Positions 6,368-13,479 of a stretch of 21,074 nucleotides of DNA are shown in pieces. Numbering within the stretch: the stretch's first letter is position 1; each line of letters opens with the position of its first letter. The DNA is from AP-16 sp036395835 (lineage in GTDB: Bacteria > Pseudomonadota > Alphaproteobacteria > Rhizobiales > Xanthobacteraceae). The DNA lies in the NCBI GenBank assembly GCA_036395835.1, contig DASWCW010000103.1, positions 1 to 21,074 of the forward strand, written 5' to 3'. Position numbers and translations under genes: made by a program. The notes below the pieces were generated by a model. That model was not told the DNA's origin. It searched no databases and was given only the letters and a program-made list of their open reading frames with translations.

Positions 6368-6824
6368 TCAATATTTATTCCACGAAACTCTGAGGCTGGC
6401 TCGAAGGGTAGTTTCCATGTGCTTGTAATCTGCGGTCTGAAAAAACCAGAGCGAACGCGCTGTCCTGAAGTTGCCGCTTGATAAACCAGGTTATTCAGGC
6501 GGCAGTTTGTTTCTTGCCCACCTTTGAAGCAATTCTTCGGCGAGATGTTTCCGTAACCATTGTTGAATCTAGATGAGAGATTTGTGCACTCCCCAACATA
6601 GCGGATCTCATCGTTGCTTGTGACAAGATAAACCCCGCTCAGCTCGTATCGTGATGAGATTCTAAACTTGCAGAAAGGGCCGCGCCATAGCTGCTGAGGC
6701 CCAAGCCACGCCGGTTCTGATAACGACTTTGAGGCATCATGGTCAGCAATAAGCCGTCTGCATCCCGCGCGGGTTCGATGTCACTGACGTACTGGAAGTG
6801 ATATCCGTCAATATTCATCTTCAT
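6368..6824 (-). pseudogene. GIY-YIG nuclease-family gene, broken by two frameshifts
   Basis: Three reading frames join into one protein of about 152 residues. The first frame starts at ATG 6824 (or 6818): MNIDGYHFQYVSDIEPARD, then MMPQSRYQNRRGLGLSSYG. Near 6680-6686 it must shift to reach GPFCKFRIS, then SGVYLVTSNDEIRYVGECTN (GIY as GVY, YIG as YVG) and FNNGYGNISPKNCFKGGQ. Near 6440-6450, at or beside a run of six T, it shifts again to WFFQTADYKHMETTLRASL and ends at TGA (6368-6370). Both breaks are one-base losses: 457 bases plus two equals 153 codons exactly. The conserved block resembles GIY-YIG proteins of the kind that includes restriction enzymes such as Eco29kI. Base composition is clearly more AT-rich than the neighbours, suggesting transfer. 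Sequencing error is an alternative cause of the breaks. Confidence 0.8.
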
Positions 6825-6934
6825 CTCGCGGCTCAATTCCTGCCATGATCTCAGAGCGTGCCCGACATCAGCAAAGACGACTGGTTACGGCAAGCTGCAA
6901 TGGCGACCAAGGATGCTCTGATGGAAGCCAGAGG

Positions 6935-7792
6935 CTATTTCTCCGGCATGGTCTCGCCGAACTGGCGATGGCGCCGCAGCACGGCATTGAGCTCGCCGCC
7001 GTAAAGGAAAATGCAGGCGGAGTAATACAGAAATACCAGCGCGATCATCGCCGAGGCCAGGCCCGCGTAATAGGTCACATAGGTCTCGGCGAACTCGGCC
7101 AGATAGCGGCCGAACAACGTGCCGCCGGCAAGCCACAGCAGCAGCGTGGCCACCACGCCGGGAGCGATCTCCAGCAACCGTCGCCGGCCCGCCGGCAGCC
7201 ACAGATGGATCAGCACGAGCGTGATGATCAGAACCAGGCTCGCTGCGCCGAGCCGGGCGAAGGTCACGATGTTTTCGAACGGAGCAATCCAGGGAGCATA
7301 GCGCATGACCCTGTTGAAAATCAGCGGTCCCAGGATGACGAAGAAGGACAACGCGATCAGCGCCACGGCGCCGATCAGCACGTAGGCGATCGATTCGAGA
7401 CGAAGCAGCCACCAGCTGCGCGACTCCTTGATGCCATAGGCGCGGTTGAGCCCGATGCGCAGGCTTTCGACGCCGCTCGAGGAGAAATACACCGCCAGCG
7501 CCACGCCGATGGTGACGACGCCGCTATGGGCCTCGGTCAGCACGCTGTTGATCTCGCTGGTGATCGGGCCGGCGACTTCCTTGGGCCAGGCTTCCAGCAG
7601 GATTTCCGCCGCGGTGTCGGCCAGTCCTTGCGAACCGACCACTCCCGCGAACGCGGTGAGCACGATCAGAAACGGGAATAGCGCCATCAGCGCGGAGAGC
7701 GCGATGTGGCTCGCGATCGCCCAGCCGTCGTCGTCGAGAAAGAGCCAGAAGGCGTCGATCAGGACGCGGTAGATGTGGCGCAGGAACCCCAC
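6935..7792 (-). CDS. YihY/BrkB-family inner-membrane protein
   Basis: A 285-residue polytopic membrane protein of the YihY/virulence factor BrkB family; its transport or envelope role is not settled. Six hydrophobic stretches are visible, including ALSALMALFPFLIVLTAFAG near the N-terminus, SIAYVLIGAVALIALSFFVI, and YYAGLASAMIALVFLYYSAC near the C-terminus. Family landmarks are FFLDDDGWAIASHIALSALM-like sequence after residue 18, YFSSSGVESLRIGLNRAYGI in the middle and IFLYGGELNAVL at the end. I chose the GTG at 7792 because GAGGG lies six bases upstream and the resulting length matches E. coli YihY (about 290). A longer frame reaching 8176 would overlap the divergent mcd gene and has no family resemblance. 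It is divergent from mcd with 187 bp between the starts. Confidence 0.88.
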   Translation of the reverse strand: MGFLRHIYRVLIDAFWLFLDDDGWAIASHIALSALMALFPFLIVLTAFAGVVGSQGLADTAAEILLEAWPKEVAGPITSEINSVLTEAHSGVVTIGVALAVYFSSSGVESLRIGLNRAYGIKESRSWWLLRLESIAYVLIGAVALIALSFFVILGPLIFNRVMRYAPWIAPFENIVTFARLGAASLVLIITLVLIHLWLPAGRRRLLEIAPGVVATLLLWLAGGTLFGRYLAEFAETYVTYYAGLASAMIALVFLYYSACIFLYGGELNAVLRRHRQFGETMPEK

Positions 7793-7979
7793 GGAAAACC
7801 CTCGGCCGGGCAAGACCCCTCCAATCGCCAATCGGCGCGCGCTTGGCAAGGGCCGCGTCTCGGGCCGGATCCGGCACCAATGGGCAGTGAAAGGGTTTGC
7901 TTTGGTGCGGTGCACGCGTAGTTTGGCGTGGCGTACACTCCCGTGCCGCCGCGGCGCCGCCAATTCCGACGGAAGTACG

Positions 7980-9653
7980 ATGTCTCTACCCGATGCGCGC
8001 ACCGATACCGCCGCCGATCTGGTGGAAATGGCCCGTGATGCGACGGCGGCGCTCGAGGCGCTGCTCGCCGACGCCACGCTGGCGGTGCGCGCGAGGGTGT
8101 CGCCGGGCGGGCACGTGTCGAGCCGGATCCTGGACCGCGAGCAGCGCGCCACCCATGGCCTCGCCTGGCTTGCCACCTATGTCGAGGCGGTGCGCCAGCT
8201 CGCAGCCTACGCGGAGCGCATGCGCGATGCCGGACGATTGGGCGAGCTGGAGGCCCTGGCGGTCCGCGTGGGCGTCGGCGAGTACCTCGCGCAGGCCATC
8301 GGCGGCATCCCGATCAGCCAGGGCGAGATCGTCAGGCCGGCCGATCTCGGGTTGAAGGCCGCGCAAGTGGCGGCGCGCGTGACGCCGAGGATCGAGCTGT
8401 TGCTCGCGGACGGCAACAACCCGCGCAACCGCGCGCGCCTCGTCGAGCTGATGCGGGGCGGCGGTTCGCTCGTGCTCGATCATGGGCTCGACGACACGCT
8501 GGAAGCGATCCGCGAGGAAATGCGGAAGTTCACCGAGAGCGAGGTCGTGCCCCATGCCCACGCCTGGCACTTGTCGAACCGCTATATCCCCCTCGAAATC
8601 ATCGCCCGCATGGCAGAGCTCGGCGTGTTCGGTCTGACCATTCCGGAGGAATACGGCGGGATGGGGCTCGGCAAGGAGTCGATGTGCGTGGTCTCCGAGG
8701 AATTGTCGCGGGGCTATATCGGCGTGGGCTCGCTCGGCACGCGGTCCGAAATCGCGGCGGAACTCATTCTCGGCGGCGGCACCGAGGAGCAGAAGCGCAA
8801 GTGGCTGCCGAAGATCGCCTCGGGCCAAGTGCTGCCGACCGCGGTCTTCACCGAGCCCAACGTCGGGTCCGACCTTGCTTCGCTCAAGACGCGCGCGGTG
8901 CGGGCGGGGGCCGTCTACAAGGTCCACGGCAGCAAGACCTGGATCACGCACCCGGTGCGCGCCGATCTGATGACGCTCCTGGTGCGCACCAATCCCGACG
9001 AGCCGGGCTATCGCGGGCTCTCCATGCTGCTGGCGGAAAAGCCCCGCGGCAGCGACGAAGATCCGTTTCCGGCGCCGGGAATGTCGGGCACCGAGATCGA
9101 GGTCATCGGCTATCGCGGCATGAAGGAATACGAGATCGGCTTCGACGGCTTCGAAGTCGAAGCCGAAAATCTGCTGGGCGGCGTCGAGGGCGAGGGGTTC
9201 AAGCAGCTGATGCAGACCTTCGAATCGGCGCGCATCCAGACGGCGGCGCGCGCGGTCGGAGTGGCGCAATCGGCGATGGAGCTTGCGCTGCGCTACGCCG
9301 AGGAACGGGCGCAGTTCGGCGAGCCGCTGATCCGGTTTCCGCGCGTGGCCGACAAGCTCGCCATGATGGCGGCCGAGCTGATGCTGGCCCGTCAGATCAC
9401 CTATTACGCGGCACGCCAGAAGGATTCCGGCCGGCGCTGCGATCTCGAGGCCGGCATGGCGAAGCTGCTCGCCGCGCGCGTCGCCTGGGCGGCCGCCGAC
9501 AACGCGGTGCAGATCCACGGCGGCAACGGCTTCGCGCTGGAATATCCGGTCTCGCGCGTGCTGTGCGACGCGCGCATCCTCAACATCTTCGAAGGCGCGG
9601 CGGAAATCCAGGCGCAGGTGATCGCGCGCCGGCTGCTCGATCGCGGGAATTGA
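7980..9653 (+). CDS. mcd: (2S)-methylsuccinyl-CoA dehydrogenase
   Basis: An FAD-dependent acyl-CoA dehydrogenase oxidising (2S)-methylsuccinyl-CoA to mesaconyl-CoA and passing electrons to ETF. At 557 residues it is much longer than ordinary acyl-CoA dehydrogenases (about 380). The extra N-terminal domain (about residues 1-165, with RATHGLAWLATYVEAVRQLA) is the mark of Mcd. The dehydrogenase core follows: LTIPEEYGGMGLGKESMCVV, TEPNVGSDLASLKT and KTWITHPVRADLMTLLVRT in the FAD-binding middle domain, then AVQIHGGNGFALEYPVSRVL near the C-terminus. The ATG at 7980 follows GGAAG by four bases and begins the conserved domain; the frame open from 7773 runs into yihY. Genes for ETF lie 1.1 kb downstream, and ecm and ccr lie upstream, which supports Mcd over a general fatty acyl-CoA dehydrogenase. 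Confidence 0.93.
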   Translation: MSLPDARTDTAADLVEMARDATAALEALLADATLAVRARVSPGGHVSSRILDREQRATHGLAWLATYVEAVRQLAAYAERMRDAGRLGELEALAVRVGVGEYLAQAIGGIPISQGEIVRPADLGLKAAQVAARVTPRIELLLADGNNPRNRARLVELMRGGGSLVLDHGLDDTLEAIREEMRKFTESEVVPHAHAWHLSNRYIPLEIIARMAELGVFGLTIPEEYGGMGLGKESMCVVSEELSRGYIGVGSLGTRSEIAAELILGGGTEEQKRKWLPKIASGQVLPTAVFTEPNVGSDLASLKTRAVRAGAVYKVHGSKTWITHPVRADLMTLLVRTNPDEPGYRGLSMLLAEKPRGSDEDPFPAPGMSGTEIEVIGYRGMKEYEIGFDGFEVEAENLLGGVEGEGFKQLMQTFESARIQTAARAVGVAQSAMELALRYAEERAQFGEPLIRFPRVADKLAMMAAELMLARQITYYAARQKDSGRRCDLEAGMAKLLAARVAWAAADNAVQIHGGNGFALEYPVSRVLCDARILNIFEGAAEIQAQVIARRLLDRGN

Positions 9654-9683
9654 GGTGCACGTGCGGAGCCGCTTGCGCGCTTT

Positions 9684-9747
9684 ACCTCCTCCGGAAAGGA
9701 GGAGGTCGGCAAGCGTCGTCGCGAGCCGGGAGGGGTCGCGATCCCCT
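9684..9747. repeat. Hairpin-forming intergenic repeat downstream of mcd
   Basis: ACCTCCTCC (9684-9692) and GGAGGAGGT (9698-9706) pair perfectly around a five-base loop. GCTTGC (9671-9676) and GCAAGC (9709-9714) can extend the stem imperfectly. A second hairpin, AGGGG (9731-9735) with CCCCT (9743-9747), encloses TCGCGA. The layout recalls GC-rich repeats found between genes in Rhizobiales. It may end mcd transcripts, although no T-tract follows. Confidence 0.55.
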
Positions 9748-9803
9748 GGAGCGCCCGAGCTCGCGTGATGGCCACTGCGGCGCCGCGGTGCTAAGAGGCA
9801 TGC

Positions 9804-9998
9804 ATGTCCGACCTGCTCTCGCATCTCATTGTGCCGATCGCGATCGGCGCGGTTGCCGTCGTGCTCCTCCTGGGGCTTTGGAACACGATGCAGGGCGGCT
9901 CGCCGCACAAGTCGCAGCGGCTGATGCGCTGGCGCGTGCTGCTGCAGGCGATCGCTATCTTGATCATCATGGTGACGATATGGGCGCTGGGCCGTTGA
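9804..9998 (+). CDS. Twin-transmembrane-helix small protein
   Basis: A 64-residue protein with two membrane helices, about residues 7-29 (LIVPIAIGAVAVVLLLGLWN) and 44-62 (RVLLQAIAILIIMVTIWAL). They are joined by a short basic loop containing SPHKSQRLMRWR. This two-helix plan and the conserved R-LMRWRVLLQ stretch match the alphaproteobacterial twin-transmembrane family, distantly like HIG1 domains; function is unknown. AAGAGG five bases before the ATG supports the start. It precedes the cobalamin adenosyltransferase by 28 bp on the same strand, an order I recall from other Rhizobiales, so the pair is probably cotranscribed. The reason for that association is not evident from sequence. Confidence 0.82.
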   Translation: MSDLLSHLIVPIAIGAVAVVLLLGLWNTMQGGSPHKSQRLMRWRVLLQAIAILIIMVTIWALGR

Positions 9999-10026
9999 AC
10001 CTCGGCAAGGCGCGGGCGAGGACGAT

Positions 10027-10605
10027 ATGGTCGTCCTGAACCGCATCTATACGCGAACCGGCGACGACGGCACCACCGCGCTCGGCAGCGGCGAGCGGCG
10101 GCGCAAATACGATCTGCGGGTCACGGCCTACGGCACCGTCGACGAGCTCAACGCGGTGATCGGCCTCGCCCGCCTCCGCACCGGCACGGATGCGGAAATC
10201 GACGCCATGCTGGGGCGGATCCAGAACGACTTGTTCGATCTCGGCGCGGATCTCAGCACGCCGGACGTGGGCAAGGGTCCGGGCGGCGCGCGCCTCGCCA
10301 TCGTCGACGCCCAGAGCGAGCGGCTCGAGCGCGAGATCGATCGGCTCAACGCCGAGCTAAAGCCGCTGCGCTCGTTCGTGCTCCCCGGCGGTGATGCGGC
10401 CGCAGCCTACCTGCATCTCGCACGCACGGTCGCTCGCCGCGCCGAACGGCTGATCGTCGAGCTCGCCGATCAGCCCGGTGAAAGCGTCTCCGCGGCGGTG
10501 CGCAAATATATCAATCGGCTGTCCGATCTGTTGTTCGTGGCCAGCCGTTATTGCAACGACAAGGGAGCGCGCGACGTGCTCTGGGTGCCGGGCCAGAACC
10601 GCTAG
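10027..10605 (+). CDS. pduO: ATP:cob(I)alamin adenosyltransferase, PduO/MMAB type
   Basis: Transfers the adenosyl group of ATP to cob(I)alamin, making adenosylcobalamin, the cofactor that Ecm requires. The 192-residue chain has the PduO-type ATP-binding start IYTRTGDDGTTALGSGERR (about 7-25), VTAYGTVDELNAVIGLAR, then LPGGDAAAAYLHLARTVARRAER and the closing KYINRLSDLLFVASRYCN with RDVLWVPG. The unrelated CobA and EutT types lack these motifs. GAGG stands five bases before the ATG at 10027. It follows the twin-transmembrane gene closely. The next gene, etfB, has its own candidate promoter. Some databases name this family by an old cobyrinic acid diamide adenosyltransferase label; the sequence is of PduO type. 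Confidence 0.93.
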   Translation: MVVLNRIYTRTGDDGTTALGSGERRRKYDLRVTAYGTVDELNAVIGLARLRTGTDAEIDAMLGRIQNDLFDLGADLSTPDVGKGPGGARLAIVDAQSERLEREIDRLNAELKPLRSFVLPGGDAAAAYLHLARTVARRAERLIVELADQPGESVSAAVRKYINRLSDLLFVASRYCNDKGARDVLWVPGQNR

Positions 10606-10630
10606 GCCTGCGAAACCCAGGCGGGCGGCG

Positions 10631-10664
10631 GAAAGTTGACACTTTCAGGCGGCGGCCTTTAGGG
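10631..10664 (+). promoter_or_regulatory. Candidate etfBA promoter with palindrome over the -35
   Basis: TTGACA (10636-10641), a 17-base spacer and TTAGGG (10659-10664) form a plausible sigma-70 promoter upstream of etfB. The -35 lies within a perfect inverted repeat GAAAGT-TGAC-ACTTTC (10631-10646), which could be a regulator site. A short GCCTG/CAGGC hairpin just upstream (about 10606-10622) may end the preceding transcript. Confidence 0.5.
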
Positions 10665-10728
10665 TGCCCCGCCTTTGAGCGATCAACAGAATTTCAGGCC
10701 TTTGCCGGTGCCAGTCGAGCGGATGTTC

Positions 10729-11478
10729 ATGAAGCTCCTCGTCCCAGTAAAACGCGTCGTCGATTTCAACGTGAAGGTCCGGGTCAAGGCGGACGGCTCG
10801 GGGGTCGAGCTCGCCAACGTCAAGATGTCGATGAACCCGTTCGACGAGATCGCCGTCGAGGAGGCGATCCGGCTCAAGGAACAGGGCAAGGCAACCGAGA
10901 TCGTCTGCGTCTCGATCGGCCCGCAGCAGGCCGCCGAGACCATTCGGACCGCGCTTGCCATGGGGGCCGACCGCGGCATCCTGGTCAAGACCGAAACCAG
11001 CCCGGAGCCGCTCGCGGTCGCCAAGATCCTCAAGGGGATCGTGGACGAGGAAAAACCCGACCTGGTGATCCTGGGCAAGCAGGCGATCGACGACGATTGC
11101 AACCAGACCGGACAAATGCTCGCCGCCTTGCTCGGCTGGCCGCAAGGCACCTTCGCGTCCAAACTGGTGATCGAAGGCTCCGAGTTGCTGGTGACCAGGG
11201 AGGTCGACGGTGGGCTGCAGACCGTGAAGCTCAAATCGCCGGCGATCGTCACCACCGATCTCAGGCTCAACGAGCCGCGCTACGCGAGCCTTCCCAACAT
11301 CATGAAGGCCAAGAAGAAGCCGATCGCCGACAAGACGCCCGACGCCTACGGCGTCGATGTCAAGCCGCGGCTGGAAGTCGTGAAAACGTCGGAGCCGCCC
11401 GGCCGCAAGGGCGGCATCAAAGTCGGTTCGGTCGCCGAGCTGGTCAGCAAGCTCAAGAACGAAGCCGGCGTGCTGTGA
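10729..11478 (+). CDS. etfB: Electron transfer flavoprotein beta subunit
   Basis: Forms, with EtfA, the FAD- and AMP-containing carrier that takes electrons from acyl-CoA dehydrogenases such as Mcd and hands them to ETF:quinone oxidoreductase. The 249 residues begin MKLLVPVKRVVDFNVKVRVK, the standard EtfB start. NPFDEIAVEEAIRLKE follows, then DLVILGKQAIDDDCNQTGQM (about 118-137), the nucleotide-binding signature, and LRLNEPRYASLPNIMKAKKK near the C-terminus. I chose the ATG at 10729 because the family starts there; an ATG at 10723 gives two more residues, and ATG-less frame extends to 10675. The ribosome site is weak (GAGCGGA overlapping 10723). etfA follows after 22 bp, giving a clear etfBA operon. 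Confidence 0.95.
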   Translation: MKLLVPVKRVVDFNVKVRVKADGSGVELANVKMSMNPFDEIAVEEAIRLKEQGKATEIVCVSIGPQQAAETIRTALAMGADRGILVKTETSPEPLAVAKILKGIVDEEKPDLVILGKQAIDDDCNQTGQMLAALLGWPQGTFASKLVIEGSELLVTREVDGGLQTVKLKSPAIVTTDLRLNEPRYASLPNIMKAKKKPIADKTPDAYGVDVKPRLEVVKTSEPPGRKGGIKVGSVAELVSKLKNEAGVL

Positions 11479-11500
11479 GGCCGTCGGACGGAGACGCGCG

Positions 11501-12445
11501 ATGAAGACGCTGCTTCTCGCCAAGCACGACAACAAGCGGCTGTTCGACGCTACGCAAAAAGCGCTGACGGCCGCGCGGGAGCTGGGCGGAGAGATCGACG
11601 TTCTCGTCGCCGGCAAGGATTGCCGCAGCGTTGCCGAGCAGGCAGCGAAACTCGCCGGGATCGCCAAAGTGCTGCTGGCGGAGGACGCCAGTCTCGAGCA
11701 TCGGCTCGCCGAGCCGACCGCGGCGCTGATCGTGTCGCTTGCCGGTCCCTACGATGCGATCGTCGCGCCCGCGACCACCACCGGCAAGAACGTGATGCCG
11801 CGGGTCGCCGCGCTGCTCGACGTGATGCAAATCTCCGACGTCATCAAAGTGGTGGCGCCGGACACGTTCGAACGGCCGATCTACGCCGGCAACGCCATCC
11901 AGACGGTGCGCTCGCGCGAGGCCAAGAAGGTGCTCACGGTGCGAACCGCCGCGTTCCAGGCGACCGCGACGGACGGATCGGTGCCGATCGAAACGGTTGC
12001 CGTGCCCGCCAACCCCGCGATCTCCAGCTTCGTCGGCGAGGAATTGTCGAAATCGGATCGCCCGGAATTGACCGGAGCGAAGATCGTGATCTCCGGCGGC
12101 CGCGCCATGCAGAGCCGCGAGAATTTCACCAAATACATCGAGCCCGTGGCCGACAAGCTCGGCGCTGCGATCGGCGCCTCGCGGGCTGCGGTGGATGCCG
12201 GCTACGCTCCCAACGATTGGCAGGTGGGCCAGACCGGCAAGGTGGTCGCGCCCGAGCTCTACATCGCGGTCGGCATCTCCGGCGCGATCCAGCATCTCGC
12301 CGGAATGAAGGATTCCAAGGTGATCGTCGCCATCAACAAGGACGAAGAGGCTCCGATCTTTCAGGTCGCGGATTACGGCCTGGTCGCCGATCTGTTCAAG
12401 GTGCTGCCGGAGCTCGCCGAGGAACTCGGCAAGCGAAGCACGTGA
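11501..12445 (+). CDS. etfA: Electron transfer flavoprotein alpha subunit
   Basis: Partner of EtfB and holder of the redox-active FAD. In 314 residues it has the N-terminal EtfA fold (KTLLLAKHDNKRLFDATQKA) and the middle block APATTTGKNVMPRVAALLDV. The C-terminal FAD domain contains KIVISGGRAMQSRENF (about 194-209), GYAPNDWQVGQTGKVVAPEL and YIAVGISGAIQHLAGMKDS. The last segment is the ETF alpha signature. GGAG seven bases before the ATG supports the start. The length is normal and no break is seen. It is followed by a 126 bp gap containing a tandem repeat, then hbd on the same strand. Confidence 0.95.
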   Translation: MKTLLLAKHDNKRLFDATQKALTAARELGGEIDVLVAGKDCRSVAEQAAKLAGIAKVLLAEDASLEHRLAEPTAALIVSLAGPYDAIVAPATTTGKNVMPRVAALLDVMQISDVIKVVAPDTFERPIYAGNAIQTVRSREAKKVLTVRTAAFQATATDGSVPIETVAVPANPAISSFVGEELSKSDRPELTGAKIVISGGRAMQSRENFTKYIEPVADKLGAAIGASRAAVDAGYAPNDWQVGQTGKVVAPELYIAVGISGAIQHLAGMKDSKVIVAINKDEEAPIFQVADYGLVADLFKVLPELAEELGKRST

Positions 12446-12467
12446 GCCACCGCTGTGGTGTCCAGGC

Positions 12468-12507
12468 GCGGATCGTCGTAGAGAGAGGCGGATCGTCGTA
12501 AAGAGAG
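12468..12507 (+). repeat. Two-copy 20 bp tandem repeat between etfA and hbd
   Basis: GCGGATCGTCGTAGAGAGAG (12468-12487) is followed at once by GCGGATCGTCGTAAAGAGAG (12488-12507), differing at one base. It starts 23 bp after the etfA stop and ends 64 bp before hbd. Function is unknown; slippage duplication is the simplest origin. Confidence 0.85.
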
Positions 12508-12571
12508 ACGCCAGAATCCGAAGATGGCCAGGATGGACGCTCGCCCGCCGGAATCGACCAGGACCAACGTA

Positions 12572-13453
12572 ATGCAGCTCGATATTCGCAAGGTCGGCGT
12601 GATCGGTGCCGGTCAGATGGGCAATGGCATTGCCCATGTGTGCGCACTATCGGGTTTTTCGGTGCTGCTGAACGACATTTCGCCGGACCGGGTCAAGTCG
12701 AGCCTGGCCACGATCAACGGCAACATGGCGCGGCAGGTCGGCAAGAACCTGATCAGCGAGGAGGATCGCAAGGCCGCGCTGGGGCGGATCACCCCGGCGG
12801 AGAAGCTCGACGCGCTCGGCGATTGCGATCTGGTGATCGAGACCGCCGCGGAGAAGGAGGACGTCAAGGTCAGGATCTTCGCCGAGCTCTGCCCCTCGCT
12901 CAAGCCGGAGGCGATTCTCGGCAGCAATACCTCCTCGATCTCGATCACCCGGCTTGCCTCCACCACCGACCGGCCGGAAAAGTTCATCGGCATCCATTTC
13001 ATGAACCCGGTGCCGCTGATGGAGCTGGTCGAGCTGGTGCGCGGCATCGCTACCGCCGACACCACGTTCGAGACCACGAAGGCGTTCGTGATGAAGCTCG
13101 GCAAGATCCCGGCGGTCGCCGAGGACTTTCCGGCGTTCATCGTCAACCGCATCCTGCTGCCGATGATCAACGAGGCGATCTATACGCTGTACGAAGGCGT
13201 GGGCACGGTCGAGGCGATCGACACCGCGATGCGGCTGGGCGCTCATCATCCCATGGGCCCGCTGCAGCTCGCGGACTTCATCGGCCTCGATACCTGTCTC
13301 GCGGTGATGCAGGTGCTGCACGAGGGCCTTGCCGATTCCAAGTACCGGCCCTGCCCGCTGCTGGTGAAATACGTCGAGGCCGGCTGGCTCGGCCGCAAGA
13401 CGCAGCGCGGGTTCTACGATTATCGCGGCGAAAAGCCGGTGCCGACCCGGTAG
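12572..13453 (+). CDS. hbd: 3-hydroxybutyryl-CoA dehydrogenase
   Basis: Interconverts acetoacetyl-CoA and 3-hydroxybutyryl-CoA with NAD(H), in fatty acid and butyrate-type metabolism. In 293 residues the NAD-binding GxGxxG is seen as VGVIGAGQMGNGIA (G12, G14, G17). The substrate part has LGSNTSSISITRLA (about 116-129), and the catalytic histidine lies in GIHFMNPVPLMELVE (H142). AFIVNRILLPMINEAI (188-203) and DFIGLDTCLAVMQ follow in the dimerisation domain. The ATG at 12572 has AGGA eight bases upstream and starts just before the Rossmann fold; the longer frame from 12524 adds no family sequence. It probably belongs to the etfBA transcription unit. The enzyme is normally specific for the (S)-isomer, so it fits beta-oxidation more than polyhydroxybutyrate synthesis. 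Confidence 0.93.
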   Translation: MQLDIRKVGVIGAGQMGNGIAHVCALSGFSVLLNDISPDRVKSSLATINGNMARQVGKNLISEEDRKAALGRITPAEKLDALGDCDLVIETAAEKEDVKVRIFAELCPSLKPEAILGSNTSSISITRLASTTDRPEKFIGIHFMNPVPLMELVELVRGIATADTTFETTKAFVMKLGKIPAVAEDFPAFIVNRILLPMINEAIYTLYEGVGTVEAIDTAMRLGAHHPMGPLQLADFIGLDTCLAVMQVLHEGLADSKYRPCPLLVKYVEAGWLGRKTQRGFYDYRGEKPVPTR

Positions 13454-13479
13454 GTACGTCGCCGTTCCTGGCCAAATCC

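Noticed and set aside
6825..6934. Short coding-like stretch on the plus strand (reading DISKDDWLRQAAMATKDALMEARGYF)-like sequence
   Set aside because: About 25 codons without start or ribosome site, running into the yihY stop region. It might be a gene remnant, but nothing supports a named family.
7793..8176. Upstream part of the minus-strand frame that contains yihY
   Set aside because: It is antisense to the start of mcd, has no resemblance to the YihY family, and a GTG with ribosome site at 7792 explains the gene at normal length.
7986..10046. 686-codon minus-strand frame opposite mcd
   Set aside because: His/Arg/Asp-rich antisense product typical of the third-position GC effect; no domains recognised.
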